Shown here piece by piece: positions 1 through 6,249 of a stretch of DNA of 22,943 nt; position 1 is the first letter of the stretch; every line of letters starts with the position of its first letter. The stretch covers positions 1 through 22,943 of the IMG/VR virus record IMGVR_UViG_3300043410_000387; one strand, written 5' to 3'. Source of the DNA: a virus. The translations under genes and the position numbers were made by a program. Under the pieces are notes generated by a model that worked only from the letters and a program-made list of their open reading frames with translations, had not been told where the DNA came from and ran no database searches.

Positions 1-1450
1 TTTTATCAGCAGCTTCAAGTTCTTTCTTAGCTACCAGCATAAGCTTCTTGATCTTAACGCGTTCATCATACATCTCTTCGATGATCTTTGGCATGAAACC
101 TTGTTTTTCGTTAGAGAACATCTGACCGCTACCAGCGATACCATATTCTGTCTTTTCAGGTTCATAACCTTCGAGGATAGAATCAGGTGATACACGATGA
201 TCGTGACGACCTCTTACGATTGTTTCAGGTGACATGTTCCATTGAACAATGATGTTTGGATATAGTGAGTTAACGTCGAACGATGCAACCCAATCGTGTA
301 CACCACAATGAGGATCTTTAACATAACCACCATCATAAGCTTCTTTGAATGACTCTTTGTTTGGTGGCACTACAATATTCTGTGGTAACAGATAACGATA
401 GATGAGTGTATCCCAAATACCAGTTGTACCGAATGTGTCGTTATAGTTTACACCTGCTTTGTATGCCATAGTGAAACATAACACAATCAAACCAACTTTA
501 TCTTCCATGCGATCAACAAGATCTACGTCACGAATGTTATAGTCAATAAATTTTTGGTGGTCAGTCATGTACAATGTATGTAGTGTACCATCATAATCAA
601 GCTTGCGTTCACCGAGTACAGTATTGGCAATCGTATCTAAACGATAGTTTTCCTGTGGACCATACGAGTAACCAAACTTCTTAAAGAGATCCATCCAGTC
701 AAGTTGTGCTACGCCGATGATGTCATACATCTGCACTTGCTTTTTCTGCATAGTGACTTGCTTCTCTTCGACTCTACCCCATGGAGATAGCTTCTTAATC
801 GTATCTTCATGTACGATGCGAGCTGCACGATTGATGATGTATGGGATATCGAAGTTACGAATATTCCAACCAGTCACAACATCTGGCATGTGAGAAGGTG
901 TACCCCAATGGGCAATGAACTTGATTAGTAGTTCATGCTCATCACGACACTTCTCATACTTAACACGATTATCTTGCATGATTGACTTAGAGACATCATA
1001 GTCACCAAGACCCCACACATAGAAAGTGTTGTCGATCGTATTCTTGATCGCGATTGAGATGATTGGATATTTTGCTTCTTCAGGTTCAGGGAAACCTTCA
1101 TTAGAAGCTACCTCGATATCGATCGTGGTAATGTTGATTAGCGAAGGATCAAATTGAATCTCGCCTGGGAATTTCTCAGTTACGAACTGAGCGATGTAGT
1201 TTGTGTTGCCATAGATCTCAAAGTTCGATACGTCTTTGTATCGTTCCATAAATTCTTTGGCTTCACGCATAGTCTCGTGTCTGACAGGTTCAACGAACTT
1301 GCCATCTAACGCTTTCCATGCAGTAGGTTTTTCTACTGGAACATAGAGCGTAGGAGAGAACGGGATTTTGGTTTGGATCCGTCTACCGTCTTTATAACCA
1401 CGGTAGAGGAGTTGATTGCCATAACGAGAGATATTTGTATAGAATTCCAT
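1..1450 (-). CDS. 43: DNA polymerase gp43, N-terminal part (3' end outside window)
   Basis: Replicative family B DNA polymerase with 3'-5' proofreading exonuclease. About 483 codons are present, and the gene runs off the left edge before the end of the polymerase domain. The N-terminus MEFYTNISRYGNQLL lines up with the start of T4 gp43, which fixes the ATG at 1450. Exonuclease motif I is DIE at residues 111-113 (T4 D112/E114). Exo II is GWNIRNFD near 195-201, and exo III is YNIRDVD further on. Polymerase motif A is FDVNSLYPNII just before the edge. It is the last gene of the 45-44-62-regA-43 series, as in T4. A strong promoter match at 1458-1486 ends so close to the start codon that its transcript would have almost no leader. 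A weak AGG lies 6 nt before the ATG for read-through transcripts. Confidence 0.97.
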   Translation of the reverse strand, partial: MEFYTNISRYGNQLLYRGYKDGRRIQTKIPFSPTLYVPVEKPTAWKALDGKFVEPVRHETMREAKEFMERYKDVSNFEIYGNTNYIAQFVTEKFPGEIQFDPSLINITTIDIEVASNEGFPEPEEAKYPIISIAIKNTIDNTFYVWGLGDYDVSKSIMQDNRVKYEKCRDEHELLIKFIAHWGTPSHMPDVVTGWNIRNFDIPYIINRAARIVHEDTIKKLSPWGRVEEKQVTMQKKQVQMYDIIGVAQLDWMDLFKKFGYSYGPQENYRLDTIANTVLGERKLDYDGTLHTLYMTDHQKFIDYNIRDVDLVDRMEDKVGLIVLCFTMAYKAGVNYNDTFGTTGIWDTLIYRYLLPQNIVVPPNKESFKEAYDGGYVKDPHCGVHDWVASFDVNSLYPNIIVQWNMSPETIVRGRHDHRVSPDSILEGYEPEKTEYGIAGSGQMFSNEKQGFMPKIIEEMYDERVKIKKLMLVAKKELEAADK

Positions 1451-1457
1451 ATTGCCT

Positions 1458-1486
1458 ATTATACCACAACGAGTTAAAAAAGTACA
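1458..1486 (-). promoter_or_regulatory. Early-type promoter for gp43
   Basis: Minus-strand -35 TGTACT, 17-bp spacer ending in TGTGG, and -10 TATAAT. This is the same architecture as five other promoters in the window. The -10 ends 8 nt from the gp43 ATG, so initiation is expected at or beside the A of the start codon. Confidence 0.8.
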
Positions 1487-1499
1487 TAGCCTTGTTAAC

Positions 1500-1793
1500 T
1501 TATTTTGGCATTACATTGGCAATCTGGATACCACTCCCAAACATCTTGTTATAATTATTCCGCATTTCGATTGTAGGATCTAGTTCAATCGCGATAGCTT
1601 CTTTTTTGACCTTAATCTTGCTGCCTTCAGCATACGGCATAAACGGAATCATTGCAATCCCGAAAGTGCTTTGTTGATTTTGATTTGGAACTAGATGTAC
1701 TGCTGCTGGTTCTTTGATAATCCAAACTGGACCATCTTCTGTTGCATCACCAATAATATCGTGACCAGTTACGAGTTGAAAACATTTAATCAT
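1500..1793 (-). CDS. Sm/LSm-like small protein (copy 1)
   Basis: 97-aa protein of unknown role. The order LxTGxxIxG, a loop, IxxPxxVHxV, then a KKxxIxIExDP strand and a terminal YNKMF looks like the small beta-barrel fold of Sm/Hfq-like RNA-binding proteins. It shares this whole order with the 138-aa protein at 15716-16132. The two look like paralogues in one phage. Its start overlaps the stop of the preceding 66-aa gene in an ATGA, so translation is probably coupled. It ends 50 bp before gp43. The Sm fold is an inference from pattern, with no structure prediction run. An RNA-related role would fit its place beside regA and 43 but is unproven. Confidence 0.75.
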   Translation of the reverse strand: MIKCFQLVTGHDIIGDATEDGPVWIIKEPAAVHLVPNQNQQSTFGIAMIPFMPYAEGSKIKVKKEAIAIELDPTIEMRNNYNKMFGSGIQIANVMPK

Positions 1794-1990
1794 AAATCAC
1801 CTTTTTCAATAACATATTCAATAATTAAGTTTGCTTTGTGCACATCGTCGACATGCTGCAATATAAACTTACCAGTATAAAAATTAGTCATTATCAATAG
1901 AACGTAGCCTTTCATCTGACTGGCTTTTATAAACCAATCGCCCAATCGGACTGTGTCCATCGATACTAAAACGTTTATTTTCTCTTTCAT
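1790..1990 (-). CDS. Hypothetical 66-aa protein
   Basis: I do not recognise this protein. The ATG at 1990 (MKEKINVLVSM) is preferred over a GTG at 2032. The upstream start would place the coding sequence through a perfect inverted repeat (2011-2031) that looks like a transcription or RNA-structure element. The predicted protein has a hydrophobic stretch (KGYVLLIMTNFYTGKFI) in the middle that could be a buried beta hairpin rather than a membrane span. No strong Shine-Dalgarno sequence is visible. Its stop overlaps the next gene's start (ATGA), supporting co-translation with the Sm-like protein. Confidence 0.55.
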   Translation of the reverse strand: MKEKINVLVSMDTVRLGDWFIKASQMKGYVLLIMTNFYTGKFILQHVDDVHKANLIIEYVIEKGDL

Positions 1991-2010
1991 AGTATTATCT
2001 ATAAAAGAGT

Positions 2011-2031
2011 TGGGAGGCACTAAGCCTCCCA
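2011..2031 (-). terminator. Inverted repeat / possible terminator
   Basis: An 8-bp perfect stem (TGGGAGGC/GCCTCCCA) with a 5-nt loop lies 5 bases past the stop of the 28-aa gene. On the minus strand it is followed by AACTCTTTTAT, a poor U-tract. It could be a weak terminator or an mRNA-stabilising hairpin that lets some transcripts continue to the 66-aa gene. Confidence 0.55.
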
Positions 2032-2035
2032 CATT

Positions 2036-2122
2036 TTATGACTTTGGTTGCTGAGGAGTTTTAGGTGGAATACCGTTTACCCAATCCCAATCATCGTCGG
2101 TCATTGGTACCCAGTTATTCAT
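2036..2122 (-). CDS. 28-aa microprotein
   Basis: Short reading frame with ATG at 2122, preceded by AGGAG at 6-nt spacing, an excellent ribosome-binding site. The peptide begins MNNWVPMTDDDWDWVNG and ends in a proline/glutamine-rich tail (PPKTPQQPKS). The acidic Trp-rich core followed by a proline tail resembles a short linear binding peptide more than a folded domain. It lies between Hsp20 and a stem-loop. No function is known to me. The gene call rests on the RBS, the tight packing and the absence of any other gene in this gap. Confidence 0.6.
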   Translation of the reverse strand: MNNWVPMTDDDWDWVNGIPPKTPQQPKS

Positions 2123-2140
2123 GGTATTCTCCTGCTTTTA

Positions 2141-2184
2141 CGTTGCATCTCTTTAGCTTCATGCAACGTTGCTATAAAAGCAAC
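2141..2184 (-). repeat. Tandem GTTGC/GCAAC stem-loops between hsp20 and the 28-aa gene
   Basis: Two consecutive hairpins can form on the minus transcript. One is GTTGC-7 nt-GCAAC (2168-2184). The other is CGTTGCAT-12 nt-ATGCAACG (2141-2168). They share a junction that is itself palindromic (GCAACGTTGC), so alternative pairings are possible. They sit just past the hsp20 stop and just before the AGGAG of the 28-aa gene. Confidence 0.5.
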
Positions 2185-2194
2185 TAAAAAGTCT

Positions 2195-2731
2195 TTACAG
2201 TTTTTCAGCAGTTTCATCATATTCATCAGCCTCTGTTAAAAACTTTTTCTTTGACTTTTTAGATGATGATGAATCTTTCACTTCGATCTTCTTAACAGTT
2301 GAAATTTCAGCCAACTTGTCAAGAGCAATCTTTAACATACCATTAACCATCTCTGCAGATTCAACTTCGATCTTGTCAGCTAGTGCAAATGTGCGTGTGA
2401 ATGCACGATTTGCGATACCTTTAAATAGGTAATCTGTCTCTGCGTCATCTGTAGTCTTACCAGAAACAGTAAGCTTGTTACCATCAATAGTAACTTCTAC
2501 ATCAGATTGTGAGAAACCAGCAATAGCAAGTTCGATAACGTATTTGTTATCTGCTACTTTGCGAATGTTGTATGGTGGGTAGTTTGGAACGTTCTTAGCC
2601 AAGTCTTGTGACATCTTTGCAATCTTGTCGAATTGATCGTCAAAACCAACAAAGAACTTATCAAAGTCTTTTGAAGATACGTTTAGAGTTTCGAAAGGTT
2701 TTTCGAATAGTTGTTTTACTAATGCGTTCAT
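2195..2731 (-). CDS. hsp20: Hsp20 / alpha-crystallin small heat-shock protein
   Basis: ATP-independent holdase chaperone of the small heat-shock family, common in marine T4-like phages. The start is ATG 2731 (MNALVKQLF), because AGGAGC lies 5 nt upstream; a longer frame from 2782 lacks such a site. The 178-aa protein has a variable N-terminal arm (1-50) and an alpha-crystallin domain with YVIELAIAGFSQSDVEVTIDGNKL near 65-90. The conserved closing strand is VNGMLKI (family A-x-x-x-G-x-L). It ends in a Lys/Ser-rich then acidic tail. It lies directly downstream of regA. It probably protects phage or host proteins during infection (inference from the family). Confidence 0.93.
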   Translation of the reverse strand: MNALVKQLFEKPFETLNVSSKDFDKFFVGFDDQFDKIAKMSQDLAKNVPNYPPYNIRKVADNKYVIELAIAGFSQSDVEVTIDGNKLTVSGKTTDDAETDYLFKGIANRAFTRTFALADKIEVESAEMVNGMLKIALDKLAEISTVKKIEVKDSSSSKKSKKKFLTEADEYDETAEKL

Positions 2732-2839
2732 AATAGCTCCTATTAAGCGAGTTAAGTTATAGACCTTACCCCAAATGGGCATAAGGAACGATGTTTCTTT
2801 TTCTGGTACATCGCTTGAAACCAGTTCAATCCTTGCGGA

Positions 2840-3265
2840 TTAGAATTCTTTTCTTGTGTTACCTATGTTATACTTAGGACATAGTTCCCACTCATCGCGT
2901 TCCTTAAATGACAATACTTTGATCTGTCTTAAAGGAGCCCGATCTTTGGACTGCTCGACGTTATTTATACTCACAAGACCCCAATCCGATAATAGCACCG
3001 CAATTGTGTTTCGTCTTTGAATATCATTTTCTGTAATGGTTGACGGCTTGCCATCCAATACAAATAATTCTTTAAAATGAACGATGAAATATCTACCTTG
3101 CTTATGTAAGATATGGCAAGATTGATATAGTTTCCTATCTTTACGTGATGCTACTCCGATTCTAGTTAGAGTTTCACGTACTTTTAAGAAATCGTCCGGC
3201 TCGTTCAGTGTAACTTCCAGCATAGAAGCTGGTGTCCACTCGACGCTCTTTTCGTTATTTTCCAC
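2840..3265 (-). CDS. regA: RegA translational repressor
   Basis: RNA-binding repressor that in T4 blocks initiation on early mRNAs, including 44, 45 and its own. The match to T4 RegA is strong: LNEPDDFLKVRETLTRIG, YQSCHILHKQGRYFIVHFKE, RRNTIAVLLSDWGL and a C-terminal WELCPKYNIGN. The start is uncertain. GTG 3265 has AAAGGA about 8-9 nt upstream and overlaps the end of gp62. An in-frame ATG at 3223 (MLEVTLNEP) matches the T4 N-terminus exactly but has no clear ribosome-binding site. With the GTG the protein is 141 aa with a 14-residue polar extension; with the ATG it is 127 aa, closer to T4 (122). Synteny 62-regA-43 is as in T4, apart from inserted genes. Confidence 0.95.
   Translation of the reverse strand: MENNEKSVEWTPASMLEVTLNEPDDFLKVRETLTRIGVASRKDRKLYQSCHILHKQGRYFIVHFKELFVLDGKPSTITENDIQRRNTIAVLLSDWGLVSINNVEQSKDRAPLRQIKVLSFKERDEWELCPKYNIGNTRKEF
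2962..2969 (-). promoter_or_regulatory. Late-promoter-like TATAAATA inside regA
   Basis: Perfect T4 late -10 motif on the minus strand within the 3' half of regA. It could supply late transcripts of hsp20 and downstream genes. Eight AT-rich bases can occur by chance, so this is only a candidate. Confidence 0.3.
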
Positions 3266-3629
3266 CTTTAAAAATCCTTTGTCTCAATTGTCCCATTTGA
3301 TCATCGCTAAGCAGAGGCAGAACTTGACGGGCCTTCTCATTGCTATAGCCATAATACTCTTTAACCACTTCCAAATCATCTGAAGAAATAGGTTTGATCC
3401 ATTTGGCAAACCTTTTTTTCTTCCTGACTGTATTTATAAGAAACTCGTTTTGAAGCTTCTTATCCAGGAAATGGCGCTGGTTCATTTCATTGGCCAGCAG
3501 GACAGTGTCATAGTGATAGGACAAAGATCTATTCACCATGAAAGGATTATATAGTTTTTCAGATGCCTCGTCTACGATAAGGTTTTGCTTAGTATCGCAG
3601 ATGGCATTAATAAATTCAAATGGACTCAT
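3255..3629 (-). CDS. 62: Clamp-loader small subunit gp62
   Basis: Partner of gp44 in loading the gp45 sliding clamp. The recognisable segment is LYNPFMVNRSLSYHYDTVLLANEMN, the conserved YNPFxVNRxLSxxxDT core of the gp62 family (given here only as key positions around residues 25-50). The ATG at 3629 (MSPFEFIN) overlaps the preceding gene's stop as ATGA and is preferred over a TTG at 3641. At 124 aa it is much shorter than T4 gp62 (187 aa), as in other marine relatives. Unlike T4, it is not adjacent to 44: three tiny genes intervene, all chained by overlaps or a 1-base gap. Confidence 0.93.
   Translation of the reverse strand: MSPFEFINAICDTKQNLIVDEASEKLYNPFMVNRSLSYHYDTVLLANEMNQRHFLDKKLQNEFLINTVRKKKRFAKWIKPISSDDLEVVKEYYGYSNEKARQVLPLLSDDQMGQLRQRIFKGGK
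3431..3438 (-). promoter_or_regulatory. Late-promoter-like TATAAATA inside gp62
   Basis: A second perfect late -10 motif on the minus strand within coding sequence, about 170 bp before the regA start. It may be fortuitous; it is recorded because two such sites flank regA. Confidence 0.25.
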
Positions 3630-3805
3630 GGTGTAGTCCAATCTTTAGCTAAGAATTCTACCCTTGGAACTGTTAGCCAACCATCGGTCTTGATAACATT
3701 GTTGTATTCATCACGATAAGTTTTTTTAACTTGTAGTTCAACTTTCCAAATCTTTCGAGAGTCTGGATCTTTGAACTCAACAACTTGAAATTCATATTGT
3801 ATCAT
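3626..3805 (-). CDS. Hypothetical 59-aa protein
   Basis: Reading frame MIQYEFQVVEF...FLAKDWTTP, with ATG at 3805 and TGA at 3626-3628. The product is basic and beta-rich looking, with alternating hydrophobic residues and a KDP turn. I do not recognise a family. Its start lies 1 base from the stop of the 49-aa membrane protein, and its stop overlaps the gp62 start in an ATGA. It therefore belongs to a translationally coupled chain 44 / 59 / 49 / 59 / 62. Confidence 0.7.
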   Translation of the reverse strand: MIQYEFQVVEFKDPDSRKIWKVELQVKKTYRDEYNNVIKTDGWLTVPRVEFLAKDWTTP

Positions 3806-3806
3806 A

Positions 3807-3956
3807 TCACCAATGCCTTATAACACCTGCTACAATGAACAGGTTTGTAACAACATAACATAACAAAATTAATGTTCTAATTAATGCAACCTTATCAGAT
3901 TCACGATCGCATTCACTAGCTTTTTCACCAAGAGCTTTGGCCCACAATCGCCACAT
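3807..3956 (-). CDS. 49-aa single-pass membrane microprotein
   Basis: Reading frame starting MWRLWAKALGEKASECDRES at ATG 3956 and ending in GVIRHW. The N-terminal half is amphipathic and charged. Residues about 28-47 (LIRTLILLCYVVTNLFIVAG) form one strongly hydrophobic membrane segment, followed by a short basic/aromatic end. The start lies inside the preceding 59-aa gene (32-base overlap). I recall very similar uncharacterised proteins in marine T4-like phages, but no function. A membrane protein inside the clamp-loader gene block is notable. Confidence 0.75.
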   Translation of the reverse strand: MWRLWAKALGEKASECDRESDKVALIRTLILLCYVVTNLFIVAGVIRHW

Positions 3957-4104
3957 TATTCTTCTCACCTTCCACCCAAATCAGCGCAGATTGGTTAGCG
4001 TCTTCTAATTCTTTAAATATTCCAACTGTAGGCAATCGTTCATAGTTATTGTCTATGAAGTCTACACACCAGAATCCTTCTTTGAAATATATATCTGCTC
4101 TCAT
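3925..4104 (-). CDS. Hypothetical 59-aa protein
   Basis: Reading frame MRADIYFKEGFWCVDFIDN...VAIVGQSSW with ATG at 4104, overlapping the gp44 stop as ATGA. The composition (aromatic-rich start, GIFKELEDANQSALIWVEG centre) suggests a small alpha/beta domain that I cannot assign. The tight coupling to gp44 and the absence of any other use of this 180-bp stretch support it as a real gene. Confidence 0.7.
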   Translation of the reverse strand: MRADIYFKEGFWCVDFIDNNYERLPTVGIFKELEDANQSALIWVEGEKNNVAIVGQSSW

Positions 4105-5039
4105 TTGAACTCCGCGGATGCCATAACTTCAGTCATACAAGCAACTACGTTTAGTTCATGATCAGCTACGAATGCATTCTTATACTGATAATCAGCTAAG
4201 ATAAGGATGACAGCAGGAATTGTTTGAGGTTGCAGGTGTTCACCTAAAGCATCATAGATCTTGCGGAAGATTGCGTGTGGTTCTGTATCAATGTTATTTA
4301 CAACCCATTCACGCATCGATTTAAAGTTCTTAGACTTAAGAGCTTCCATTAAATCTTTAATTGATTTGTCATTGAGTGTTACAAGGATACCAGCATCGAT
4401 AGTGCCACCAACAGAATAACGTTGAGCTTCATTAAGTACACGTCTCCAATCTGGAGCATGCTTCATAATTAGTTCAGCTAGTGTAGCTTCTTCGAATGTT
4501 ACACCTTCTGTTGTAAGGATCTCTTTAAGTCGTGTTAAGAACTGACCACAGAGACCAGCAAGTTGTTTCTTATCAAACCTAAAGTCAATGACACCACAAC
4601 GAGAATGGAGTGGTTCAATGATACGGTTCTTAAAGTTGCAAGTTAGGATGAAACGACAGTTATCAGCAAACTCTTCAATGAAACCACGAAGAGCTGGTTG
4701 AGTTGACTGTGGATTTAGATAATCTGCCTCGTCTAGGATCACACATTTATAACCGCCTTGTAGTGATACTGTTGAAGCAAACTGACGAATCTTTGTACGA
4801 AGGGTGTCGATGTTACCTTCTTCAGATCCGTTGATGATGATATAATCAATGCCAAGTTGTTCACATAAGGCACGTGCTACAGTGGTCTTGCCAAGACCTG
4901 CAGTTCCAGAGAACATTAGGTTTGGCAATTCACCGTTCTTGACTATTGTTTGAAAGGTATCCTTAAGAGCTTTTGGAAGGATACACTGGTCGATCGTTTT
5001 AGGACGATACTTTTCTACCCACAAAAATTGATCTTGCAT
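4101..5039 (-). CDS. 44: Clamp-loader ATPase gp44
   Basis: AAA+ ATPase subunit of the sliding-clamp loader (RFC/DnaX family), acting with gp62 to open and load gp45 at primer-template junctions. The N-terminus FLWVEKYRPKTIDQCILP is the classic RFC box. Walker A is GTAGLGKT (45-52), Walker B is ILDEAD (101-106), and the SRC arginine-finger motif is at 146-148. The length of 312 aa matches T4 gp44 (319). A GGAG lies about 9 nt before the ATG at 5039. It is transcribed with gp45 from the promoter at 6221-6249. Confidence 0.97.
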   Translation of the reverse strand: MQDQFLWVEKYRPKTIDQCILPKALKDTFQTIVKNGELPNLMFSGTAGLGKTTVARALCEQLGIDYIIINGSEEGNIDTLRTKIRQFASTVSLQGGYKCVILDEADYLNPQSTQPALRGFIEEFADNCRFILTCNFKNRIIEPLHSRCGVIDFRFDKKQLAGLCGQFLTRLKEILTTEGVTFEEATLAELIMKHAPDWRRVLNEAQRYSVGGTIDAGILVTLNDKSIKDLMEALKSKNFKSMREWVVNNIDTEPHAIFRKIYDALGEHLQPQTIPAVILILADYQYKNAFVADHELNVVACMTEVMASAEFK

Positions 5040-5070
5040 TCAAAAACTCCATAATATAATATAACAACAA

Positions 5071-5331
5071 TTAAGCGCTGATAGATTCGTAGAGATCTTC
5101 TACTTCTGATTGCTCAGCTTTAAACTCATTAAAGTTTTGTTTGTGGTAAATCTTTGCTAATGTGCGAGTATACTTTTGTGGTAACTCAAACCTAGTAGCT
5201 ACGTCTTTCAACGTTTCACGAATAAGATCGCGTTCAGCTTCCATACGAGTCATTGAATTCGAGATCTCAACGATTGCATCGTACACTGCTTTACGATCTG
5301 CAGGATTACTTAGTCTCTGTGTTAGGCTCAT
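5071..5331 (-). CDS. dsbA: DsbA-like dsDNA-binding protein
   Basis: Small DNA-binding protein resembling T4 DsbA, which binds duplex DNA and affects late transcription. The C-terminal half (LPQKYTRTLAKIYHKQN, then FKAEQSEVEDLYESI) follows the same pattern as T4 DsbA (FNRLLALYHKDN, then FEAETEEVVELYDTV). The ATG at 5331 (MSLTQRLSNPADRK) is chosen because AAGGAG sits 9 nt upstream. The longer frame from 5364 starts inside the previous gene without a better site. The resulting 86 aa is close to T4 DsbA (89 aa). The gene overlaps the end of the 69-aa gene by 26 bases and lies between 45 and 44. Confidence 0.8.
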   Translation of the reverse strand: MSLTQRLSNPADRKAVYDAIVEISNSMTRMEAERDLIRETLKDVATRFELPQKYTRTLAKIYHKQNFNEFKAEQSEVEDLYESISA

Positions 5332-5515
5332 TTGCTGGTGCTCCTTCTGCTGCTGGTTGTGCATTACCTTCTACTTGTTGTGCATTTGCTTTTACAAAGT
5401 CGATGATGCGTTCGCGAACTTCACCAACGGTTTTAAGATCTGCACCTTTGAATACACCCTTTTCAGATGCTAGGTCGATGATTTGTACTACTAATTGTAG
5501 GTCTGTCAGTTTCAT
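5306..5515 (-). CDS. Hypothetical 69-aa protein downstream of gp45
   Basis: Small protein MKLTDLQLVVQIIDLASEKG... with a helical N-terminal part (1-45, heptad-like hydrophobics) and an Ala/Pro/Glu-rich disordered tail. A GAGG lies 8 nt before ATG 5515, inside the end of gp45. The arrangement gp45 / 69 aa / DsbA is tightly packed. I recall short proteins with the motif LQLVVQxIDLA in marine T4-like phages but know no function. The helical part could be a dimerisation or partner-binding segment (inference). Confidence 0.75.
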   Translation of the reverse strand: MKLTDLQLVVQIIDLASEKGVFKGADLKTVGEVRERIIDFVKANAQQVEGNAQPAAEGAPANEPNTETK

Positions 5516-5517
5516 AA

Positions 5518-6192
5518 TTATGCCTCGTAAGTTGATGATTTTTCAAGAGCAATCCAGTATTCAATTGGAAGTGTCTTGTGTTTAAAGTGAGAGATAAGTT
5601 TACCAGAGATTGATACATCATAATCACCCGGTAAAATCTTAAAGTTACCGATATCGAAGTGGAATTTGAAAGTATGATTTCCGTTATTACCTTCAACCTC
5701 AGTACCATAAGAGTTAGAAGTGCTGTTCTTAGCATCCTTAACTCGAATTACCATACCTGATCCAGCGTCCTCAACCGCAACTGTGGATACAGATAATAGT
5801 GCTGTAGCTCGTTTCAATGAACTCAACGTTGCATCTGTGAGTACAAATGATGCATCAATTGGTGGCATCGCTACGTCTTTTTGAGGATATGTCAATGAAG
5901 CTTCATCAGAGAAGAAGTAAGTTAGAGATGATTTACCTTCTGTGATATATGCTGATTTACCATCTGCTGAGAAGTCAAATGTTGGATCATTGAATAGAGA
6001 TAGAGAAGATAGGAAATCGTTTACATCATAAATGCCAAAGTCCTGCGGGATTTGTTCTGTGATGGTTGCTTTAGCTACGATGTTCTTAGCTTCTGCGATT
6101 GTCTTAAGTTCACTACCCGCTTTGAACAAAAGGTTTGGTTGGATTGTTGCAAAGTTTTTTAAGATTGCAATCGTCTCTTTAGTTAGCTTCAT
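5518..6192 (-). CDS. 45: Sliding clamp gp45
   Basis: Trimeric processivity clamp for gp43 that, in T4, is also the mobile enhancer of late transcription through gp55. The N-terminus MKLTKETIAILKNFATIQPNLLFKAG matches T4 gp45 (MKLSKDTTALLKNFATINSG) in its first twenty residues. The pattern LPGDYDVSIS near the C-terminus matches T4's QPGNYKLLL, and ALEKSST matches ALEADST. The length of 224 aa equals the family (228). GAGGA lies 8 nt before the ATG at 6192. It is the first gene of the replication transcript, whose promoter lies within the end of the upstream gene. Confidence 0.97.
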   Translation of the reverse strand: MKLTKETIAILKNFATIQPNLLFKAGSELKTIAEAKNIVAKATITEQIPQDFGIYDVNDFLSSLSLFNDPTFDFSADGKSAYITEGKSSLTYFFSDEASLTYPQKDVAMPPIDASFVLTDATLSSLKRATALLSVSTVAVEDAGSGMVIRVKDAKNSTSNSYGTEVEGNNGNHTFKFHFDIGNFKILPGDYDVSISGKLISHFKHKTLPIEYWIALEKSSTYEA

Positions 6193-6220
6193 ATTGGTTC
6201 CTCAACGTATTAATAATATA

Positions 6221-6249
6221 ATTATACCACATTTTCAGTGGGTTGTACA
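6221..6249 (-). promoter_or_regulatory. Early-type promoter for the gp45 replication unit
   Basis: -35 TGTACA, 17-bp spacer ending in ATGTGG, -10 TATAAT on the minus strand. It lies within the last codons of the 124-aa gene, with the -10 overlapping its stop. About 28 nt separate the -10 from the gp45 ATG. Confidence 0.88.

Noticed and set aside
1695-1880. Plus-strand open frame of 61 codons, and similar plus-strand frames across the window
   Set aside because: All lie opposite well-supported minus-strand genes, have no ribosome-binding site and show no recognisable protein features.
1991-2032. Extension of the 66-aa gene to a GTG at 2032
   Set aside because: It would translate through the perfect inverted repeat 2011-2031 and has no better RBS; the ATG at 1990 is preferred.
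2117-2162. 15-codon frame starting within the GTTGC hairpin downstream of hsp20
   Set aside because: No ribosome-binding site, very short, and its sequence is explained by the inverted repeat.
2732-2782. N-terminal extension of Hsp20 to 2782
   Set aside because: The ATG at 2731 has an ideal AGGAGC site, and the extension is not like the family.
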